This document shows, piece after piece, positions 11,177-22,563 of a DNA stretch of 64,000 bases (position 1 is its first letter; the number at the start of each line of letters is the position of its first letter). This DNA is from Rhizoclosmatium globosum. Lineage: Eukaryota > Chytridiomycota > Chytridiomycetes > Chytridiales > Chytriomycetaceae. Position numbers and translations under genes: made by a program. Under the pieces are notes generated by a model, which was given only the letters and a program-made list of their open reading frames with translations, was not told the DNA's origin and did no database searches. The stretch lies in the NCBI GenBank assembly GCA_002104985.1, contig MCGO01000074.1:140785-204784 (forward strand), given 5' to 3'.

Positions 11177-12716
11177 TCAAATGAGCGAACGACCAAACAG
11201 TCTTTCCGCGTTTCTGTGATTAATATTCTCCAACAACGACGCGCCCAACACTCCATGAGAATTCATGAATTCATCCAGACTATCAGTAATTGATTGGGAA
11301 ACAAAGAGAGGTGCATAGAACAAATCACTGCCATACAGAATGCGCTCTGGGTCAGCAACCTGAAGTAAAGCCCTGAGTTGTGCAGCACTTGTACTCAAAG
11401 CCACATCATAATAGAATTTGCGGAATTCTTCCATCATTTGCAAATAGTCTAATGGAGTACTCAATTCTGCAATCATTCCAGTCCCCGCAATTCGTTGAGC
11501 CAAGTACGGCACAGTTCCGCCACCATGACTCAAGATGAACTTGATATTCGGAAATCTTGCCGTTGTTCCGCTTGTAACAAGATCTGCGGCCATACGGGTT
11601 GTTTCTTGGGGGTAGTCCATAATTGGAAGGGGAGTTGCTTCGAAATCATATTCGCCGGACCATGGCTTGGATGAGTGAAAACAATTGCGTTATACTTATT
11701 GATTGTTTCCCATATAGGCGCAAATGATGGATGTCCTAAGTAGCGAGTCTCGCTGCCTTGGTGATATGAGGTGAAAACAACCACACCAACAGCACCCAAT
11801 TCACCAAGCGCGAATTCAACTTCAGCAATGTTCCTCAACGTCGAAGAAATTGGGAAGAGACGCAAATGAAGATAGTTTAGACGCGTTTTCCTGAACTAAT
11901 TGGGATTGCCATTCGTTGATTTTACGAGCCATTTTCCGTCCATCTTCACCCGAAAACATTGCAGCGCCCGGAGCAGTGACAGACATGACTCCATGTGCTA
12001 TTCCGAGAGAAGTCATCCTTTCGAAGGCTTCAGGAAGTGACCACGACGGAGTAACTTTGGGAAAACCGCCTAACCACAACGTCAGAAAATTGACGCCTTA
12101 AAGTTAGGAATACCTGGATCCCCTCCATTTTCCTCCACGGCTTTGGCATAAAAGTCCGGAATGACGTGCTATTTATAGTTTAGATTCACAAGTAAAACCG
12201 AAAATGACAAAGGGCACCCACAAAATGAGTATCAACTCGTCGAGGATCTGGATATTGCGGCTTTGTATGGCTATACTTTTCAGTCAAGTGTGCGATGTAC
12301 TCAATCAACTGAGTTTGGGCATCCTCCTTGCTAACGTGAGACACCTCCTTCCAGGCGCTGCCTTACTGCTTTAATTAAGAAGAGATAAGGGAATAACGTA
12401 CGCAAGCTTATACTGAGCGCCAGCTCATAAAAGCGAATTTGGATACCCTGTGATGGCGATCCCTCAGCCCCTTGCATTATGAGAGCGAAAGCTCGGAGTT
12501 TCTCCTCAGTAGTGACGCTATTGAGATATTTGAAGTGTTTGAAGGATAATGCTGCAGTCACAAAGTCCTCGTTTCGCTGAGGATAAGATTGAGTGTTTGT
12601 TGTATGAAGAATGAGCTTACTGTAGCACAAATGGCAAAAGGATTGGGTTCCAAGGGATTGCGAGCCTGCGGGAGAAGGCCGTCGTCGCCTCCGAAAGCAC
12701 TGTTCCAGAGATTCAT
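11177..12716 (-). CDS. Acyl-CoA-binding domain fused to ACMSD-like amidohydrolase
   Basis: Two domains in one gene. Residues about 30-115 read as an acyl-CoA-binding protein: FVTAALSFKHFKYLNS, TTEEKLRAFALIMQGAEG, then after an intron SAWKEVSHVSKEDAQTQLIE. The same exon runs on without stop through TEKYSHTKPQYPDPRRVDTHF; after the intron it gives HVIPDFYAKAVEENGGDPG, the HxH metal site and start of an amidohydrolase-2 (ACMSD/decarboxylase) barrel. Further landmarks are ELGAVGVVVFTSYHQG, HPSHGPAN, LSHGGGTVPYLAQRI and ERILYGSDLFYAP (metal Asp). Two one-base shifts lie near 11830 and 11665. Known ACMSD relatives are Zn-dependent non-oxidative decarboxylases or hydrolases; the substrate here is unknown, but an acyl-CoA-delivery role for the N-terminal domain is a reasonable inference. 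Confidence 0.82.
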
Positions 12717-12878
12717 TTTTGCTGAACACAATTAAATTTATAATAAATTTCAAAAAAACAAACAAAAAATACATACGATACTTCAAAAGATTTTGGCTTT
12801 TCGTTGACGGCTGCTTCGCAATGGAGATCGTTGTGGTCCGGCCTCAATCCCACGAGTCCAATGCAAAAATCATCCGAG
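12717..12878. promoter_or_regulatory. Short bidirectional promoter region
   Basis: Only 162 bp separate the divergent starts of the ACBP-amidohydrolase gene (12716, minus) and receptor 2 (12879, plus). The region is A/T-rich near 12720-12775 and must carry both start regions. No specific element recognised. Confidence 0.4.
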
Positions 12879-13923
12879 ATGACAACGTCCCAACAGCTGG
12901 ACTTGGTTATTGTTGGTGGAATGACGATACCGGTCTGCCTGGCTGTTATTCTATGCATCTTATTGACAAAACGGTTCCGCAAAGTGATGTACCATATGCA
13001 AGTCTGCCTTGCCGTCAGCGAAGTTGTCTGTGCCATTAGTTATGTACTTGCTGGGTCTCAAATAGGTACTCTACTTTGTCGAGTAATTGGCACGATATAC
13101 TCCTTCTTTATGGATGCTAGCATCTGTTGGGTTCTCTTGATTTCAGGTATGAGTCTCAATGTAGTTCCTGTTATTCACTTTTTAAAAGTCCACTGTTACT
13201 TGACTGTCATGAAAACTGCCAAAGTTGCCGACTCATATTGGCTGTACTACAACTTTTACGGATGGGGGCTTCCGGCGACGCTGGTTGTGGCAGGCCTTGT
13301 AGTTGAGAACGTGAAAGGAATAAGAGTGTTTGGTAGCTCAGGAAACTACTGCTCTATCACAGACAAAGATCTGAGACTGTATATCTTTTACTTGGAGCTT
13401 TGGTGAGTTAGTTAGAAGCCTGATTGTCATGTTAACTTCAGCATTGTAGGCTTCACATTTTCGTTATTATCGTACTATATGCGTTAATATTTCGAAAAGT
13501 AGCGGCTGTTATGATGAAGAGCTCAGAATTTAGCACCAGATACTGTAATCAAAGCAGAAGTGGGAGTGGAAGAAACGGTCTCAACAGTGTTAACACGTCA
13601 GCAATTGACTTATCGCAGCAGATCAGTTCCGCATCATGCACTAATGCAGCCTTTAGCATTGGTTTGCCAATTTCCCGAATGAAACCCCAATCAACATCTG
13701 TTTTATCACATTCGCGAGTCAAAGCCGTTGTGTTCCGGGCATTCTTATTGCAGGAGGATTTATTATGATATGGACTCCAGCAACTATTGCACGCTGGATG
13801 CAATTCAACAACTTTCTTATCCCAGACTGGTTTGCACTTTGGATGACTGTGAGTTTCTCAATGATGGGAATTTGGAACTCATTTGTCTTTTTCTTGACTT
13901 CATATTGGCGAAAGATAATTTAG
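12879..13923 (+). CDS. Seven-transmembrane receptor, cAMP-receptor-like (paralogue 2)
   Basis: Three exons with the cluster's shared structure: 12879-13146, 13189-13402 and 13450-13923, both introns in phase positions identical to those of the paralogues (after LISG-type and ELW-type residues). TM1 reads LDLVIVGGMTIPVCLAVILC, TM2 YHMQVCLAVSEVVCAISYVL, TM3 FFMDASICWVLLIS, TM4 YGWGLPATLVVAGLVV, TM5 LRLYIFYLEL joined to HIFVIIVLYALIF, TM6 AGGFIMIWTPATIARWMQF and TM7 TVSFSMMGIWNSFVFFLTSYW. A one-base deletion near 13737 must be bridged in TM6. The tail after TM7 is only four residues, far shorter than in paralogues 3-5. The start was chosen at 12879 to match paralogue N termini rather than the upstream ATG at 12804. 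Confidence 0.88.
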
Positions 13924-14118
13924 GCTATCAAAACAAAGGTGAGCCGTTAATAAATTGCTTCGCAATGTATTGTTTGATTCTTTGAAGTTGATTGAATAAT
14001 GAAAGGTGGTCTCGGCTCTTGATGTTATATCACCAATGTTACGTAATCCAGTCGGACCAAGATTTTCAACAACGAACAATCAAAAATAATCCATTCCAGG
14101 AACAAAAAAGATCTCACA

Positions 14119-15261
14119 ATGTTCAGTCCTCAGCAACTCACTTTGATTGTAGTCGGAAGTATTACTATTCCTTTCACTGTTGGGGTAATTGCTTGCGTCA
14201 CTTTTACGAAGCGGTTCCATAAGGTGTTGCATTATATGCAAGTATGTCTTGCAGTAAGTGAAATAGTTTGCGCTGTGAATTATGCACTTGTCGCATCTTA
14301 TCCGAGTGACACCTTTTGTCAAGCGTTGGGAGTTTTGCAAACACTCTTTCTCAACTCAAGTATTTGCTGGACGGCATTGATTTCAGGTGGAACTTTATAT
14401 TCACTTGCTGTAATTAATTTCTTTCTAATTTGAACAGTGCACTGCTACGTCACTGTTATGCAGGGCGCTTTGATTGCTGACTCCTACTGGTACTATTATC
14501 ACGCGTATGGATGGGGCTTTCCAATCCTTTTGACGACTATTGGCTTCATTGTCCAATACGTTCAAGGAATCAAAGTCTTTGGATATACAGGGACCTACTG
14601 CTCTGGTGCAGACAAAAATATGAGACTCTACATCTTTTATTTTGAACTTTGGTAATCTGCTTACTTCGTGCACTTCTATCTAACTGTACAAATTAGGGCT
14701 CATATTGCACTCATAATTATTCTTTACGTGATGATTTTTAAGAAAGTTGTAGACATTTTAAACAAAATCTCTGGTCCTCCATCGAGTGGTCAGTCAGCCG
14801 GTCACTCCAGCATCACGACGACAAGCAAAAATGAGGCTGTCAACAGAAAATTCTTGGACTCAAATAAATCGGCTGCAACTGCTTCTATGAACGACAGCAG
14901 CGTTGTCGCGTCCAAGGCAAGCGGTCTCAATGTCCCAGTTCCTGCAGTTGTCAAAGCAGCATCAATCAAAACGCAGCAGACGTCAGCCATGTCAAATGCA
15001 CGAGTCAAAGCTATTGTATTCCGCGCGATTTTGATTGCAGGAGGATTTATCGTCATTTGGACTCCACCCACAGTCGCCCGTGTAATGCAGTTTCTCAATA
15101 TCCCCGTTCCTGACTGGCTAGCCATTTATATGGTGTTCAGCCTTTCTATGATGGGTATTTGGAACTCTTTCGTGTTCTATCTCACGTCCTATTGGACTGA
15201 GATTACAGACTTTTTTCGTTCCAAAAAGCGAGCGATTCAGCAGTGTGATGATCAGGTTTAG
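14119..15261 (+). CDS. Seven-transmembrane receptor, cAMP-receptor-like (paralogue 3)
   Basis: Exons 14119-14386, 14438-14651 and 14697-15261 join in frame with no correction, so this copy is the best guide to the family. TM1 LTLIVVGSITIPFTVGVIAC, TM2 MQVCLAVSEIVCAVNYALV, TM3 LFLNSSICWTALISG, the HCYVTVMQGALIADSYW loop into TM4 (YGWGFPILLTTIGFIV), TM5 (LYIFYFEL + AHIALIIILYVMIFKKVV), a Ser/Thr-rich third cytoplasmic loop of about 85 residues, TM6 (FRAILIAGGFIVIWTPPT) and TM7 (FSLSMMGIWNSFVFYLTSYW). The topology (short N terminus, long loop 3, Pro-rich TM6) fits class E/cAMP-receptor-like GPCRs; this class assignment is by pattern, ligand unknown. Tail about 22 residues. Confidence 0.92.
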
Positions 15262-15458
15262 CTTTAACGCTTTTTATTAAATTCAAGTGGTGGTGGTGGT
15301 TTTAGTTCAATAAACGTAAATCTCATTCGATTCCTTCTCCATCTCCATCTCAACCGCATACCTGGACCCAGACAATGCAATGTAAATCCCACGCTTCCCA
15401 AACAATACCTTAGAAATATCGCCTTTGGAATCGCCCTTCACTTGCCCATTGGAACAAA

Positions 15459-16719
15459 ATGTCGTACTCATCTCAACAGCTAGCTTTGATAGCAGCAGGA
15501 GCGTTCACGATACCCATCAACCTCGGAGTGATTGCTTGTGTTACTTTCACGACCAAGTTTCATAAAGTCTTGTACTATATGCAAGTTTGCCTTGCTGTCA
15601 GTGAGATTATTTGTGCAATCGATTGGACTATTATTGCAGGATTTCCATCGGCAAGTTTTTGCCAAGCGGTGGGAACTTGGCATGAGGTGTTTTTGAACAG
15701 TACTGTTTGTTGGACTGTTTTGATTTCGGGTATCAACTTGTTTTGGGGGCTATACTGCTTATTAATAATTTTGTAGTTCACTGTTATGTTACTGTTATGA
15801 AGGGTGCAATGATTGCAGATTCTTATTGGTGGTATTATCATGTGTATGGATGGGGACTGCCACTCCTTTTGATGGCAATCGGACTCATTGTCCAACGCGT
15901 GCAAGGATTTACAGTGTTTGGAAGCACAGGAGTATATTGCTGGATCAAAGACAAAAACTATCGAGTTTATTTATTTTACGTTGAGCTCTGGTAAGCATTT
16001 TCGTTACGATTTTACAATCTACTAATTAGTCAATATCCAGGATTCACATTATAGTAGTTGTTGTTCTGTACTGTTTGATATTCAAGAAAGTCCTATCCGC
16101 TATGACCAAAGTTTCTACTATGTCAGGTGCGCCCGGAACTTCTAGTGTTGCTCAAGACGCTAAAGATGGGGGCCAAATTGGTGCTTTTTCCCTTCCACCA
16201 TCACGTAAAAGCTCTCAAATCAGTACTCCAGTCTTTAAGCGTAAAGATTCTGCTCAAACCATTCAACGCAAAAACTCCCAGAAACTTGACCGCAGAGACT
16301 CTAACGACGAAGATCCCCCAGTTCCTTTGCCTTCACCAGCTTTCACAAGACGGCCAAGTGCCCTGATAACCGCTATTTCAGCTATTAAACCTCCAAAACA
16401 AACTATACTGAATGACTCTCGTATCAAGGCTATTCTCTTCAGAGCCGTTCTGATTGCGGGCGGGTTTATTGTTATGTGGACTCCACCTACTACAGGTCGT
16501 TTAATGCAGTATTTCAACATTACGATTCCTGACTGGCTTGCATTGTGGATGACTGTGAGTTTCAGTATGATGGGAATATGGAATGCGTTTGTTTTCTTTT
16601 TGACGAGTTATTGGAATGAAATTCTGGGAGTTTTGGGGTTGAAGAAGAGTGGAGAGTCTGCAAGGAAGGAATCCACGAATGGAGGTGGAACGACTGGAGA
16701 TGCAAGTGACCGCGTTTGA
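15459..16719 (+). CDS. Seven-transmembrane receptor, cAMP-receptor-like (paralogue 4)
   Basis: Exons 15459-15729, 15777-15990 and 16041-16719, all in frame. The same seven segments as paralogue 3 are present: MQVCLAVSEIICAIDWTII (TM2), LNSTVCWTVLISG (TM3), HCYVTVMKGAMIADSYWWYY, YGWGLPLLLMAIGLIV (TM4), FRAVLIAGGFIVMWTPPT (TM6), VSFSMMGIWNAFVFFLTSYW (TM7). The third cytoplasmic loop is the longest of the cluster (about 115 residues) and rich in Ser, Arg and Lys with several RKxS/RxxS-like sites, suggesting phosphorylation control (inference). It lies about 200 bp after paralogue 3 in the same orientation and is closest in sequence to the distant minus-strand copy at 1-2 kb in the TM4 loop region (KGAMIADSYW). 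Confidence 0.92.
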
Positions 16720-16948
16720 GTGCAGCCTTAATATTTATTTTCCAGTTGTTGTTTTTTCTATGACTTATCAAGACAATAAATTCGTTATATCTGTCATCAG
16801 CGCTCTTTTGTGGAGTCCACTGCCCGGGTCGGAGGTCATTGGCTCAAGAAAACAATGACAGAAGGATAGTGATACGTTCCAACAATGAGCGCATAAAAAT
16901 TGCGAACAAAGGCATTATCTTACGCTTGAAAAAATCCTGTCGGTTTAA

Positions 16949-18115
16949 ATGTTCACCCCGCCTGAACTCACGCTCATCGTTGTCGGAAGTCTTACCATCC
17001 CGATAACGATATCGGTGATTACCTGCATCGCGATTACTCCGCGGTTCCATAAAGTCATGTATTATATGCAAGTGTGTCTTGCAGTGTGTGAGCTTATATG
17101 TGCTGTGAATTACACTCTTGTCGCTGTGAGGCCTGGAGACTTGTTTTGTCGCGTTTTAGGGGCTGTGCACTCGTTCTTCATGGATGCTAGTATATGTTGG
17201 GTTGTCTTGATTTCAGGTTTGGCTTTATATTTGGATAATGATACTGACTGAGAGGCCTTAGTGCACTGTTACTTGACGGTCATGAAGGGTGCAAAAGTTG
17301 CGACGTTGTATTGGAAGTATTATAACGTATATGCTTGGGGTGTTCCGACGTTGTTGGTGGCTTCTGGGTTCATTGTTCGACACACCAAAGGAATTCAAGT
17401 GTTCGGTCCCGCGGGAGGCTATTGTCAAGTCGCTGATAACGATTTACGGCTATATATATTTTATGTTGAACTCTGGTAAGTTCTGGGTATGTATTTGGAT
17501 TGGTGTGAGGATAATTCCAAAAAATTCAGGGCACACTTTCTTATCATTATCGTTCTCTATACGTTGATGTTTATTAAAGTTTTATCAGTCATGAGTCAAG
17601 ATACAGGATTTGTTTCAAGTGGTCAGGTTGAGCCGCGAGATACAGTGATCAGTACCCAGCAAGTCACAACGGTAACAGGACGGCAATATAAAAACTCCCG
17701 ACATCTGAGCATTTCATATATTGGAGATTCAATTCAGCGTCACTCCGGGAGTTTTACGCCGCAAAGTCCAGGGCACCAAGGAATGACAACCATTTTTTCA
17801 AATTCACACAAAGGGGGAACGTCGGTATTTTCAAACTCGTACGTTAAATCGGTCGTGTTTCGGGCAGTGCTGATTGCTGGAGGGTTCATCCTTGTGTGGA
17901 CCCCACCAACAGTAGGGCGAATGATGCAGTTTGAAAAAGAGCCGATTCCTGAGTGGTTTCTGGTTTGGATAACAGTTAGTTTTAGTATGATGGGGATATG
18001 GAATTCAGTGGTTTTCTTTGTGACGAGTTATTGGACGGAAATCGGGTTGGCTTTCGCCGCGAATCCGATTGAAGTGGAGGCTATGGGATCTAATGATGGT
18101 TTTGATGTACAATAA
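16949..18115 (+). CDS. Seven-transmembrane receptor, cAMP-receptor-like (paralogue 5)
   Basis: Exons 16949-17216, 17262-17475 and 17531-18115, in frame throughout. TM1 LTLIVVGSLTIPITISVITC, TM2 YMQVCLAVCELICAVNYTLV, TM3 FFMDASICWVVLISG (same FMDASICWV string as paralogue 2), TM4 YAWGVPTLLVASGFIV, TM5 AHFLIIIVLYTLMFIKVL, loop 3 of about 95 residues rich in Ser/Thr/Gln, TM6 FRAVLIAGGFILVWTPPT and TM7 VSFSMMGIWNSVVFFVTSYW, then a short acidic tail. Its 3' end converges on the PAH-domain gene with about 48 bp between stops. Confidence 0.92.
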
Positions 18116-18162
18116 ACCCAGAATGAATGTGAATGATAACGGAGTGATTATCGCCTCCTTGT

Positions 18163-19693
18163 TTATTGATTGATGTTATGCATGAAGATCCAGGAAATGA
18201 AAACGATGGATAGTGCTGGAGACTCTTTCAAGAACTTCAGAAACCAACGAAACTTTGACTCGGGCTGGTGAATCTCGATTTCGCTATCGTTCAGTTCGAT
18301 ATCCGCGTCTTCTGAATCTGGTATGCTTATGATAGTTGAGCGGAGTGGCTGCGAAGAGTTCGTTTGAAAAATTTGAAGGAGCAGTCCTACAGCTGCTACT
18401 GCGGATGTGACTGTGTAAACAAGGACTCCAGATGCAACGAGAGCAGGGCCATTTTCGGGCATATCGTCGCCATATACGTCAAACACTATTAGAGGAATGA
18501 GCAAAACATGAATCAAAGGAAGACAAACTCTCACCAATTGTGGTAAAAACTGCAGGCCGTTGGGCGTGAAACTGAAGAACCCAGTAGCCAAACACTGTCG
18601 AAGTTGAGCAAACGATGATAGACAAACAGAGGGATATTATATAGGTACTAGAGACTGGAATTGATGGAGAGTGTGTTGATGGTTCTGTAAAACATTTAAT
18701 TGACTTGTAGTCCTTAACTGGGACGGCAGATTCAAGGAATTCTTCGGATTTGATTGCATCAATCGGCTGGTCGACAATTGGCAGAGCTTCAGCTATACAG
18801 TTTGATGTTTCAAGGACGAGAGAAGAATCGAGAGTCTCAGTCTGTATAGCAGCATCTGAGACTAGTGCGGGTAAGAGCTCAATTGTTTGGGACATGGAAT
18901 CAGAGACTTTCGAAATATTTGATTGAACTGCGGCATGCGAAGTTTCGCAAGATGCTTGCACATATGCTTCATTACTTGATGTAATTGAAGGAGCAATGTC
19001 TAATGAGCGAATGGGTGATTCGGTAAGGAGACTAGAAGCATAAGTTTGGGTTGTTGTATCTGTGTGAGGAATCGATTGAATGGGTTCTGTAGGTTCAGAA
19101 ACACGTTTGAGTTCTTTTTCAGCATCAAGAAGGAATTCGAGAAGAGTGCGGTCGTATTGATGAATTGGATTTACGATAGCATCAAGTTGAATATCAGTTT
19201 GGGGAGCAGATGGCGTTGAGACATTCGATAGAATGGATTCAATTCCACTTGGTTTCAAGTTACGGTTTAGTTCAGCTTCTGCGTCAAGGAGGAATTCGAG
19301 GAGATTTCGATCGTTTTCAATCACAGAATTTTTTCCTGTCAATGCTTCTTGTTCATTGTCGCTTTCATCACTTTCAGATTCTGAGCTCGCGTCTGCTTCA
19401 TATCCAAGAGAAGGAGATACAGGCTGAACCTCATTCAGGGGTGGAGGAAAGAGGATAGATTGTTGAAGAGTATGTTCATCACTATATGGGGTAGAATCAA
19501 CACATTCCGTAGTGTCGGTTTGCTGGATTGAGGAAGAACGTTGAAGGGAAGGTCTCAGTCGGAATGGAACATCGTCATTTTCAGTGGGAGAGAAGGGGAG
19601 TTCTTTTTCAGTGTCTGTATCAGTATCTTGGTCTTCTCCGTTGTGAGAGGCTGAGTTGTTGAAGACTGAGGTGCGTCGTGCCGCCGCTAGGAC
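18163..19693 (-). pseudogene. PAH-domain membrane protein, C-terminal part (gene split by transposon)
   Basis: Downstream part of a gene whose upstream part lies at 23378-23958. The frame is open from the element border (codon GTC at 19693-19691, then LAAARRTSVFNNSAS) to an intron (donor after TTI near 18528, acceptor near 18483) and on to the stop at 18163. Visible: an acidic Ser-rich stretch (DQDTDTDTEKELPFSP), two copies of a 16-residue motif (NDRNLLEFLLDAEAEL and YDRTLLEFLLDAEKEL) about 46 residues apart, and three hydrophobic segments (YIISLCLSIIVCSTSTVFGY; VLVYTVTSAVAAVGLLLQIF; ALSIVFISWIFMH). No known family recognised for this half. Removing the element and one copy of the 3-bp duplication fuses both halves in frame, so this was probably an intact gene until a recent insertion. 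Confidence 0.7.
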
Positions 19694-19707
19694 CTTTTTA
19701 GCTTGCT
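19694..19707 (+). repeat. Left terminal inverted repeat of the 3.7-kb element
   Basis: CTTTTTAGCTTGCT, preceded by the direct triplet GAC at 19691-19693. Identical to the reverse complement of 23364-23377. Confidence 0.8.
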
Positions 19708-20369
19708 TTTTTGTGTATGAAATACAAGAATTGTTTTATTGGTTTAAGCACAGACACCAGGCCCATCATCCTTAGTGAACCACACATCAAAGTCCCTGCA
19801 AGCGTCAATGACGTCCAATACCTCTAGTGCAATGAAAAACAACACCAATCAAGCAAGCGGGAGTGTGTCAAGGGAGGGTGATGGGGTTCCTTCACACAGA
19901 AACATCAATGACCAGGCAGCAGACAAGGAAGCAGAAGAATAGAAGAGAGAAGATGAAGAGACTCCAAGAGTGGTGAGTATTTTGATCTTTCAATCAATCA
20001 ACTGACAGTTAAAGAGACAGAGAAAGTAACTGGATTGGCTGAAAACAAAATGCTTGTTAGTATGATGGATATGGAGGCAGGAGTGGTCTTCAAACTGGCA
20101 GTTGTGGACAGGTGGCAAAGAAATTCACAGAAAGTATTCTTGAACATATGGTATGTATTAGCTTTGTGAATTCCAATACCTTTGAATTATTGGACTTCCT
20201 AAATTGTTCAAATCAGGCTTTATACCAGAAATGGTATGGGATAAATGTGGAGACTAAATGTACCTGTCCTCCAAAAAGAGGTTCCAATGTGAAGAATTGT
20301 CGTAATGCTACTACTTGTGCAACACTTGAGACTGCCTCCAAAAGTGTTAAAAACACAATTAACCACATT

Positions 20370-20664
20370 AGGGGTGGTCAAAGTTGAGAAAATTGAGAAA
20401 GTAAAAAGCTACATTGGGGCGTTTGAAAAGCGCAGTTTCAAGATTTTGAAAAGCGGCAGTTCGAAACCAGTGGAAAGGGATGGTCAGAGTTACAGTTTTG
20501 AACCACAGCCTCTTGAGGTGTTTGTCATAGCGGATTGGGTGGTGAAAAGAGAAATCAAATTGCGAAACTCAAAAGCGGATTCGAAAAGCAGATTTTGGAC
20601 ATTTCGAAACTTCGCTTTTCGCACTTTTGAAAAATGTCCAAAACACCCAACTTTGACCACCCCT
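20370..20664. repeat. Nested MITE-like element, copy A (complete)
   Basis: A 295-bp unit with perfect 17-bp inverted ends: AGGGGTGGTCAAAGTTG at the left and its reverse complement at the right end. It is flanked by the direct triplet ATT (20367-20369 and 20665-20667). The interior has several smaller pseudo-palindromic units built on TTGAAAAGCGG and TTTCGAAAC-type words. It has no coding capacity, as expected for a non-autonomous element. Copies B and C share the interior and the ends. Confidence 0.75.
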
Positions 20665-21065
20665 ATTGACACAAATACTGAGAAGCTTAAAATCAATGAC
20701 AAAACAAGTCTTAGATTAGCTTTTTATGGAGGAGTGTGTAATGTGAGTGGTAGCATTAAGGATAACTTTAATTAATGTGTCTTTCAGGAGATTTTATTGT
20801 ACTTGTTGAGGTGTTTAGTATCAGTTGTGAAGGAAAGGGCAACTTCCGCAAGTCACAAAAAGCTGTATCAAAAATAAGGGTTGTCAAAGTGGAATATGAC
20901 AGCAAAGACAAGGAATACGTGGACATTATCTTCAACAACCTCACACTGGCCCAAAAGCTGGGATGAATACATTGCCGCCTACAGACAAGCAAGACAGGCT
21001 CTCTTACTTCTTGCATCCACAATCACTGTGCTCACATTGTGGCTGTGGATCCAAGCCTCCATTCC

Positions 21066-21353
21066 ACCCGGAAAAGCAAAGTTTCATCATCTTGAAAAGC
21101 GGTGGTTTGAAACCAGTGGAAAGGGAGGGTCAGAGTTGCAGTTTCGAAGCCCTGCCTCTTGAGGTGTTTCTTCATAGCAGCTTTGGTCATGAAATACGAA
21201 ATTGAATAGCAAAAATCTAAGCAGCTCCCAAAAGCGGAATTGAATAGGGGGAAAGGTTCTCTTTTGGATTCGAAAAGGGGATTTTGGACATTTCAAAACT
21301 TCACTTTTCGCACTTTCGAAAATCGTCCAAAACACCAAACTTTGTCCACCCCT
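21066..21353. repeat. Nested MITE-like element, copy B (left end degraded)
   Basis: The right end (CAAACTTTGTCCACCCCT, ending 21353) and the interior (GAAAAGCGGTGGTTTGAAAC, GGGAGGGTCAGAGTTGCAGT) match copies A and C. The left border is unclear: a degenerate end (AGGGTTGTCAAAGT) lies further left at 20877, with about 170 bp of unrelated sequence between, so the copy may itself be interrupted or rearranged. No matching target duplication could be assigned. Confidence 0.6.
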
Positions 21354-22563
21354 AATAACCATGGACCATTTAGCCTCCGCTTCAAAGAAATCAAAAACAA
21401 ACACTGGACTTATTTCTGACACATCAAAAGGATTCACGTCTCTGCATTCTCTGGACCCTTTCCACATTGATGCCATTGCTCAGTCCAATCTTTCAAAATA
21501 GTTTTTTGCCAGTGACGATCATGGTGACTGCACCAACCTGTCCATCAAGTTCCTACAGTTCAAGCTTCGAAATCATATGTCCACTCAAGTCAGCCTGTGA
21601 CGACTATTCAGCGGCCAGTCAGCGTTACAATTGCCTAAGCAATTACAACTCTCCTGGATCAACTGCCTCCGGCTTTGTCCTACAATGGTGCAGTTTCCTT
21701 CATATTTTCATGCTGTTGATTTTAATAATTGGGATTTTCAGGTCCACAACTGCCTCTGGGTGACGTTATAGCACTGTTGATTCTTCTTTGAATGAACTAC
21801 TCATGGGGTAGAAGTTGGTAAGGTTTGTGAATCTGTGAAATCCAATAATTGACATGTATTGGAAATAGGTACGGAGATAAGCTGATGGTTAAATTGTGTT
21901 GATATTAAAACACCAAGCACTTGGACCATGTGGTCTCCTGCCCTTTGGCAATGTTGACACATTCCAGCACTGGCTTGTGCACCTGGGAAGCTGCAAGTGT
22001 GAAGTTCTTCAGGGGATTGATTCACTACTGCCAGATCTGCACCTGCTAGCAACATATGTGCTATACTAATAGAAAGCTCTACTTTTTGCCACCACAATGC
22101 TGGCTGAATGATGTGCTACAGGTCCATATTGGACGAGGGAGAACGTTTTGCAGGACAGCCAAAGAAAAGAATGAAACGTATGGAAAAACTGTAAGAGTTT
22201 GACCCAGAAACTCCAATTTTGGACAAAACGCACAAGCACAATCCGTAAACTTGAAATAACCACCTCAAAAATCAAAGCTCCTCTTCTCTGTGAAATTTGT
22301 TTTGGAGTTCAAGCCTGTTGTTGCACCTACCACAAAACTGAGACAGACGCAGCTGGATGATGAGCTGATCATTAGCATTCTTGTATTGCTTGTAGGCTTA
22401 TGTTTTCTTTTAGTTTTAATTGACGGCACTTCTCCTTCAGGTGTCTCTTGTCGTATTCTGTCACCACCTTTGATAGACGTTCTCATGCCACTCGGCTTGA
22501 AGGAGCTTGCTTCTAATGCAAAAAAGAGCAGACAGTCCATTGAGATTCTGCCAAATGAAGATT

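Noticed and set aside
12804..12878. Upstream ATG extending receptor 2 by 25 codons
   Set aside because: The extra residues have no counterpart in the paralogues, whose N termini start a few residues before TM1, and would shorten the already small divergent promoter.
20112..20387. 91-residue frame within the element as a functional gene
   Set aside because: Short, overlaps the left end of nested MITE copy A and shows no known domain; treated as a decayed remnant.
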